The position numbers and the translations under genes were made by a program. Below the pieces are notes generated by a model. The model had not been told where the DNA came from. It ran no database searches and saw only the letters and a list, made by a program, of their open reading frames with translations. DNA of 64,000 bases from Chamaecyparis obtusa (Eukaryota > Streptophyta > Pinopsida > Cupressales > Cupressaceae), in contig BSBK01001871.1 of the NCBI GenBank assembly GCA_027943335.1, forward strand, positions 1,718,501-1,782,500, read 5' to 3'. Numbering within the stretch: the stretch's first letter is position 1; every line of letters starts with the position of its first letter. This document shows positions 57,131-64,000 of this stretch, piece after piece.

Positions 57131-58620
57131 CTAGATGATGAAATCCAACCACTTCGTTATGTCTAGAGTAGCAGGTTCTATACAAGATTTCCAAGCTTCT
57201 CCAAAATCAGGATCCTCTGAATACAAATTCTTGAGTTTCTTGAACCCAACCACCTCAATTTTTTGAACCCAACCACCTCAATTTTCATCTTTGTCAGAAA
57301 TAGTTTCCTTCTACTAAGTCCATCTGCAACCCTATTAGACTTTCCACTCATGTGTTTCAAAACAAATGTATAACTCTACAAAAACTCAACCCATTTCAAA
57401 TGTCTTTGATTCAACTTTCCTTGACTATTCAAATATTACAAAGCTTGATGATCAGTATACAAAACAAACTCCTTAGGAAGAAGATAGTGTCTCCACTTCT
57501 TTAATGCTTGAACTATAGCATAAAATTCATAATCATAAATAGAATATTTTCCCTTGGCATCATTTAACTTCTCACTGAAATCTACAATAGGTTTACCTTC
57601 TTGGCTCATAATAGCTCCTATTGCAGTATCACTAGCATCATAGTCTACTTGAAACACCTTATTAAAATCTAGAAGTTCTAAAAGAGGTTGTTGTGTAACT
57701 TTCTATTTCAATAGTTTAAAACTCCTATCTACCCCATTAGTCCACTTAAACTCATTCCTATCCCCTCTCATTGTTTCAATCAAGGGTCCACAAATACTAC
57801 TAAAATTTTTGATAAACTTTCTGTAAAAGCTAGCCAAACCATGAAAATATCTTACCTTTGTAGCACTCCTTAGAGTAGGTCATTCAAGTATAGCCTTCAC
57901 TTTCTCTAGGTCTATTTTTAGACCTTCTGCTAAAACTACAAATCCCAGATACACTAATTTCTTCTTCACAAAATTGCACTTCTTCAAATTAATCAACAAT
58001 TTCTCTTCCCTCAACTTCTCAAACACCATATGAATATGCATCATATGCTCCTCCAATGTCTTACTAAAGATCAAAATATCATCTAGGTAAACAATGACAA
58101 ACTTACCCATAAATTCTTTTAGAACCTTGTTCATGAGCCACATGAAAGTGCTCAGTGCATTGGTTAGCCCAAAAGGCATAACTAACCACTCATACAGTCC
58201 TTCCTTTGTCTTAAAAGTAGTCTTCCATTCATCTCCTTTTCTGATCTAAATCTGATGATATCCACTCTTCAGATCTATCTTTGAGAAATACACAGCTCCA
58301 CTCAAACAGTCCATAATATCATCCATTTTTAGCAATGGAAACCTATACTTGATTGTGATATTGTTTATATCCCTAGAATCTATACACATCCTTCATTCTC
58401 CATTCTTCTTTTGTGCTAATATTGCAAATATAAGACATGGACTCAGGCTCTCCTGAATCAACCCTTTTTGTAACAACTCATGTACGTATCTGTTCAACTC
58501 TTTATTTTCTGCAAGTGTCATTCTATGTGTTGCCTTATTTGGAAAACTGGCTCCTGGAATCAAGTCCATCTGATGACTGATCTTCCTTACTAGTGGTAAT
58601 CCATTAGGTACATTATCAAA
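57131..58620 (-). pseudogene. Reverse transcriptase and RNase H, chromovirus II
   Basis: In order: [51 protein letters not shown], then [16 protein letters not shown] with YLDD at 58089-58078 intact, and [19 protein letters not shown]. RNase H has VDYDASDTAIGAIMSQEG and YTDHQAL. Stops lie at about 58247, 57877 and 57697, and a 23-bp tandem duplication near 57240-57290 shifts the frame after RNase H. Unlike chromovirus I, the catalytic residues themselves survive. Confidence 0.9.
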
Positions 58621-59140
58621 TACAATATCCTAAAACTCATTCAACAATTCTGCAACTTCTACAGGAACATCCTCTACTTCCTCTTTACCAACTTTTGGAA
58701 TTAAAGAAAAACATACATGCTCATGCCTCATACCCTCTAAGAATTTTCTTCCATCAATAAAACTTATTCTTGCATTACCACATACCTTTTCTTTTATGTC
58801 CTTCAATGGCTTTAGCTTATGTTGCACTCCATCCTTTGTCAGGGAATAAGTATTTGCATGAGCATCATGTACAACATGCCTATCAAACTACCATGGTCTA
58901 CCCAACAACATATGACATGCATCCATAGGTATTATATCACATAGTACCTCATCATGGTATCTTCCAATCTTGAACTTTACTAGGCACTGTTCACTGACCA
59001 TGACCTTGTGATCATCCTGTATCCAGGCAGTCCGATATGGATGTGAGTGTTTCTATCTCTTGAGCTTCAATTTTATGACAATCTCTTCTGACACCAAATT
59101 GTCAATGCTTCCACTATGGATAATCACATCACAACACTTA
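58621..59140 (-). pseudogene. Aspartic protease, chromovirus II
   Basis: The minus strand shows CCDVIIHSGSIDNLVSEEIV near 59125-59070, where the active-site D-S-G reads H-S-G, so the catalytic aspartate is lost. Then come EVLCDIIPMDACHMLLGRPW and FDRHVVHDAHANTYSL near 58900. A 65-codon frame (58827-58630) links to reverse transcriptase. Confidence 0.8.
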
Positions 59141-60276
59141 TCCTCACACTTGCACATAGTGCAAAATAGACTCCTCATTTTCTCAAGTTCATTCTCACAA
59201 CTCAATAGGACTCTTCTGTTAATTAGTGTCTCTCCTCTTTCAGCATCTTCAGAATGTGATGATATGGCATCTTCATCTACATGCGCAACTCTGGCCTAGC
59301 TTTTATTTCTCCTATATGTCCTTCCTTGGCATTTAGGACATTAAAATTCCCTATTACCTTCTTCTCCGTAATGAAAACATGTTCCACAAAAGCTTCCTCT
59401 TCCAGGTCCTTGTCCTATTCCTCTTCCTCTTTGATCTTTATTATTCTGATCATGGAAATGATTGGAATTGTTTTTTCTTTGATTCTAACTGCTACTGGCC
59501 TCATCCTTCTTTTTCAGATCTTCATTTTGGCCTCCATATGACCATCCACCAAATCTTCCACCCTGACCTCTTCCACTTTTCCTGCTCTCAAACTTCTTGT
59601 TCAACTTTTCATCTACTTTTAGGGAAAACCGGTATGCCTCTTCAATATTGTTCATTCAAACCAAATTTAACTCTTCCTGAATGCTCGGCCTCAACCCATT
59701 AAGGTAATGGGAAACTTTCTCCTTGTCATCTTTTGCATGGCCTGTTCTGATGAGGAGTCGATAGAATTCCTCTGTATACTCCTGAATAGATCTTCTTACT
59801 TGCTTCAAACCTTGCATTTTCTTTAGTAGATCAAGCTCATAATCAACAAAAATGAATTGTCACTTCAATTTATCCACCATTTGATCTCATCTTGTGATTT
59901 TATCCTTTCCTCTTATATTTCGCTCCAATTGAATCTTTTTCCACCAGATCTTTGCATGACCCTTCAGTCTGGCCTTCGCAAACTTGACCCGATCAAGATC
60001 CTTGATATCTTCATACTCAAAATATTCTTCTAATTCATTGATCCAATCAATCAACTCATCTAGGTTAAGATTTCTTAAAAATGCAGGAACCTCAATCTTA
60101 GGTCTTTCCCTGATCTTGGAAATGGGCCGAAAAAGCCTTTCTTCCTCTTGGTTCATAATTTCACCTTCTCCTTCTTGATCAGAATTTCCTTCTTCAGCTT
60201 CATCCTCATTTTCATCTCTAACATTAAGATTCATTCCTCTGTGAATCTCTTCTTGTAATGCTTGCACTTGTATCTA
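59141..60276 (-). pseudogene. gag: Gag, chromovirus II, cut by Tat element C
   Basis: The minus-strand frame from 60276 reads QALQEEIHRGMNL, an acidic stretch, then RPKIEVPAFLRNLNLDELID and FAKARLKGHAKIWWKKIQLE. After a stop near 59884 come LKKMQGLKQVRRSIQEYTEE and SHYLNGLRPSIQEELNLV. It continues into a Gly/Arg-rich part. The listed start at 60267 is GTG, and the frame is open to the insertion point, so the true start was beyond it. Confidence 0.85.
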
Positions 60277-61612
60277 TGTGTGTGAAAATTGTACCTGATC
60301 TGTAGACACAACACTTCAGTAAAATATTAGAGGTTAGCAAAAATCAAAATCGTGCAAAATTGAAATCTAATTTAACCAAGCGATTTACTGTCTTCTAGTA
60401 GGTGTGAGATTAATGTTCTCAGATTGTTATCGAGATCAGTGACCAAGACGACACCTAAATGAAGGATTTGAATGCCAAACTGATATGAAATATGAAGGCA
60501 ATTAATCTTTTTTTTTTTTGGTATTTTCTATGCAATAATATGATGAAAACTAATATGAATCTATGCTAATATGGAAATTGATCTAACAATGATATGAATC
60601 TATGCTAATATGTAAATTGATATGCAATGCTAATCTAGAAATGATATGATATGAGAATGAAAATTCTAACAATAATATGAAAGCTATGAATTTGAAATTG
60701 ATCTCACAAAGCTTTGAATCCTCAAATTTATCTTTGAAGCTCCAATTGTGCAAATTCTCTAAATCTGATATGCTATGATTCCTGTAGACTAAATTTGCAA
60801 TTTGCGAGATGAATTATGAAGAGCTAAGCCTTGGTTTTATAGAAATCCAGGGCTTTGGAGGTGCATGAGAAAAAGTCATAAATCACTCAAATAACTCAGG
60901 TTGATTTTTGAGTTATTTTTAAATAAAGATAATTAAGTCACAAAAATCATGCAAAAACACAGTTCAACTCGAATTAGAAGTTTAGATCAACTTTAAAACT
61001 CAAAAAGATGTTGAGTTTCAAAAAGCTAACAACTTGCATTGATTTTCCAATTTGAGATTAACTGGTCCTTGAATGTGCACATGGATAATTATGATTTAAT
61101 AAATAAATAAAGTGATTTATTCTCAACTTAACTGCTTTTTGAAATAAAATAATTAATTTATGGGTTAATTAACTATTTTATCAAACTTTTATTAAAAACT
61201 ATAGTATTAAATAATGACAACTTGCTTTAATTAATTAAATAAAAATTTAATCAATTATTCATAGGATATTGAATTTATTGTCAAAATTAAATAATACAAT
61301 TAATAAGAGATAGAATTAAATTTAATTACATAATTAATTGGCAAGATATTAAATCTAATTAATTAAATATGAAAATATTCAATTAATCAAACTTAGGATA
61401 AATGTGATTTATCGCCAAATAATCATTAAATTAGAGATAATTAAGATAATTAGGAATATTGCTAAGAATATTCCCCGATGCAGAATTTAAGATAATCAAT
61501 TATGATTCGATGATGTTTAGATGTGCCTTAGATTAGGACTTTGATGTCAATTTCGTTTGAATTGTTGATATAGAAGGTTAATGAACATAGAGCCCATTTT
61601 TGGGGTATTACA
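60277..61612 (-). repeat. 3' LTR of Tat element C (1336 bp)
   Basis: On the minus strand it starts TGTAATACCCC at 61612 and ends CACACACA at 60277. It is closest in its diagnostic middle segment to the element 1 LTR (4314-5613). Confidence 0.9.
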
Positions 61613-61626
61613 TTTTGCCCCTCTTT

Positions 61627-63880
61627 GAATTATTGTGTGAAGTGCAGTGGTTCAAAGAAAGTTTGTGTTTGATAAAGCTATGAAACTGATGTTTGAAATT
61701 GATAATTGATATGAGACAGAAGCTGATTGATATAGATTTGATATGGAGATAATAGGTCCTGAATGACCAAAGATAATGTTCACTATAACAGTGATGAACC
61801 GATGATTGCAAAAGAGTGTCAAAATGCCTGATTCCAAACCTTAAGATTGCTAAGAAGTGAGTGATCGGTTCTAGACTTGATTGTCTTAGCAAAACTAGTA
61901 GGTATCACATCCGAACCCTTCAGTTGCCGTAGAACCAAGGAAAGAACACTATGATCTGATGGTTGCAAAAATTGATACAGTTTACAAGATTAGGAGAATA
62001 CCAGATTGATATGGATCGATGATGAATCTGATATGCCCCAAGTGATGATAGATTTTCCCCAAGCGATGAGGACTTTTTTGATGAATCAGTAACTAGACGT
62101 GATTGTTTGTCTTGATCACTGATGAAAGATATTGATAGAAATTGATTTACAAGAAAAGTCAGCGTTGAGAGTTCAAAAGCATGTTAATTGATTGGAAAAA
62201 TGGTTAAACACATTTGAGAATGCATTCTGCATCGTTTGGAGGTCCTGGAGACCAAGTTTGACTAGGTTAAACCATGAGTTGACCATAGTTGAAATTTTGA
62301 TAGTTTGATGTAAGATAATCAGTTAAGTTGAATTATGGATTTCTGTGATGATTGAAGATCGATTATGCAAGTAGTTGACAATATGAATGATCTCAGATTT
62401 TGATTTTGATCCCGAAAAAAAGGATTGTACTTGTTGTTTCATTGGAGGAACCTTCGTGTGGGATTCAGCTCTTGTTAGATTTGAAGATGCGAGTGGAGAA
62501 TTATTTAAGCATTGAAGTTCGTTTAATCATTGTGAAATCATGCAAACATGCAAAAATGCAAAGAGACATGCAAAATGAAATGCAACTTAAGACCTAGGAC
62601 CTAGTCACTGATCATGTGTCGATTTTTTATCATCATTGAACTTTTAGGTAACCGGATAAATCAATACAATGCCCACTAGCTAAAAAAATCATAGACATAT
62701 GAATATCGATTTGTATGCGCAAGAATCAATACAACACCCACTGGTCCAAAACAACCATGGATATATGAATATTGATTTTATTTTCAGAATGTCAGATTAG
62801 ATATAAGCACCAAGGCATAAACGCCAAGATGACCTGAATATCATGTCCATTTTGATATAGCAATTTGTATAAGCATCAAAACATAAACATCGTGATGACC
62901 TGAATACGCCTTGCGTTGCAAACACATCAAACAGTCAAGAGATCATTCTAAATCTAACGTGAATTACCCATAGTGACCCTTTATCATTCACCTCCTTAGG
63001 TAAGATTGTGTTTCACAGTAGGAGAAAGAACTCACTCAAAAAGAAAATAGTTATATCAAACTTCCTTGAATTTTTTGGGTACCTATTGTCAAGGTACGCA
63101 TGGCCATCCAATTTGAGATAGAGGCTCTTATAGTCGGACACCATTTCAATCAAGAATTTCCAAAGTTGTTAGATTTTCACATACAAGCAGAAAACAAAGA
63201 AAAGATTATGCCCTCAGTCATCACTCTCTAAATCCTATAAAGGACATCATCGAAGAGCTTGAAGGGACACAATATGCAAAAATCTCAATGCGAATCAGTA
63301 AGCATACAAGAGATAAAAGCATGTAAAAAAGCATAGATTGTTTTCAGTTTGTGTTTGATTGCATTGTTGTAGATGTAAAATCTTTTCGGGAGACAAGACT
63401 GACTCACTCACTCACATGAAGCTTCAAAAAGACTCTAACTGGATATGACACGTCTCAGAGACACCGGAGACCATAGGATATGACATTGATAGGATACAGA
63501 CGCTTGAGCAGATTGGTGTACAAACAGACTTATTAAAAATTGGAAATGCAGAAACAAACCGGGAGATATGGACAAACTAAAGCAAGATTGAAAGTTGGGA
63601 AAGACCAAGATTGCGCTGATAGATGGAGCATTTTGAAACAAGTGGTGCCCGTTTGCTGGGTTTTCACCATCTTGGTAGAGATTCTATTTTTGCTACCAAG
63701 GTGCCTGTTTCCAGGTTTTCACCAAGGCACTTCTTTTTCTTTTTCTTTTTTTTTATTTTTCATTTTTTCAATTTTTTTTAATTTTTTTTTATACTTTCGA
63801 TATTTTTTTATTTTTTTGTGAATCATCAAGGCGCCTATTGCTAGGTTTTCACCAAGATATTTATTTTTTAAGGACATTTT
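61627..63880 (-). other. Non-coding 3' region of Tat element C
   Basis: Collinear with element 1 (2290-4299) and with B apart from the antisense insert. It has two minisatellite units near 62030-62072 and a T-rich tract at about 63730-63820. No gene supported. Confidence 0.7.
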
Positions 63881-64000
63881 ACCATAGACTGAATGCCTTA
63901 GGCGTAGAATTTCTTTAGATGGAGAACGTTGATTGGTTCTCAGAGCTGTTCTCCTTCAGTCGTTGAGAGTTGATAGGCACCAAAGCCAAAAGTAGCAGTG
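63881..64000 (-). pseudogene. Integrase C-terminus, Tat element C
   Basis: The minus strand reads FGFGAYQLSTTEGEQL, a stop, then EPINVLHLKKFYA, matching the end of element B integrase (44181-44300) including the stop before EPINV. That shared stop suggests it is either ancestral to both copies or the true end of the frame. Confidence 0.8.

Larger units (their letters stand above)
55768..60276 (-). mobile_element. Chromovirus II (Ty3/gypsy) coding region
   Basis: Gag, knuckle-less decayed region, protease, reverse transcriptase, RNase H, integrase and chromodomain follow on the minus strand. The 3' LTR begins at 55767. The 5' end is cut at 60276 by Tat element C inside gag. Whole-element span with its inserted block is 31207 to beyond 60276. 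It is older than both Tat insertions. Confidence 0.88.
60277..64000 (-). mobile_element. Tat element C, 3' part (continues beyond window)
   Basis: From the window's right edge on the minus strand: end of integrase, 2.3-kb 3' region, polypurine tract (61613-61626) and a complete LTR (60277-61612) whose outer end abuts chromovirus II gag. The 3' region is collinear with element B but lacks its 3.2-kb antisense-gene segment. The bases next to the LTR (60272-60276, ATCTA) would be the target duplication. Confidence 0.87.

Noticed and set aside
55586..60276. Endogenous pararetrovirus (caulimovirus-like) origin of the minus-strand pol
   Set aside because: It has integrase and a chromodomain and is adjacent to an LTR start, with no movement-protein motif, so it is a Ty3 chromovirus.

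Overview
This is a stretch of AT-rich plant nuclear DNA made almost entirely of old, broken LTR retrotransposons nested inside one another. I see no host gene, tRNA, rRNA or bacterial feature. The elements are Ty3/gypsy of two kinds (chromoviruses with a C-terminal chromodomain, and large Tat-type elements with a second RNase H) and Ty1/copia. High density, many stop codons and deep nesting point to a seed plant with a large genome. A conifer-like genome would fit, but the sequence does not fix the species.

Layout. 1-5613 (+): the 3' part of a Tat-family element whose gag runs in frame into a long open region I do not recognise, replacing pol, and ends in a 1.3-kb LTR. 5614-6945: unassigned, with a promoter-like block on the minus strand. 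6946-12900 (+): chromovirus I (gag, protease, dead reverse transcriptase, RNase H, integrase, chromodomain, 3' LTR), split by a solo copia LTR at 7730-8928 with a perfect AGATC target duplication. 12954-30735 (+): copia I, broken by three insertions: a solo copia LTR (14132-15622, duplication GTAAG), a gag-protease-only Ty3 element (15925-21391, minus, duplication GAGTA) and a full-length decayed copia II (21578-29400, minus). 30736-31206: unassigned debris. 31207-60276 (-): chromovirus II, whose 3' LTR is split by a 23.7-kb block (31860-55585) and whose gag is cut by another Tat element, C (60277 to the window end).

The 23.7-kb block is the most unusual part. It holds a deleted Tat element A (+) and a long Tat element B (-) arranged tail to tail as an imperfect palindrome with arms of over 4 kb. 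Each arm carries, antisense to the retroelement, a decayed gene for a plant mobile domain (PMD/MAIN-like) protein with its own TATA-like box. Four LTRs fall into two subtypes, and the subtypes are paired across the palindrome in a way best explained by inversion of its centre through recombination between the two arms.

Other signals: a short TACGA-centred motif repeated in the 5' leader of element B and again near the antisense gene start; a hairpin near the 3' end of copia LTRs that keeps pairing through compensatory changes; and a 20-23 bp minisatellite that varies in copy number between Tat copies. Nothing here looks able to transpose by itself: every pol region has stops or lost catalytic residues. 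The longest clean frames are the 528-codon tail of the unknown open region (700-2286) and the 429-codon reverse transcriptase/RNase H of element B (46030-47319).
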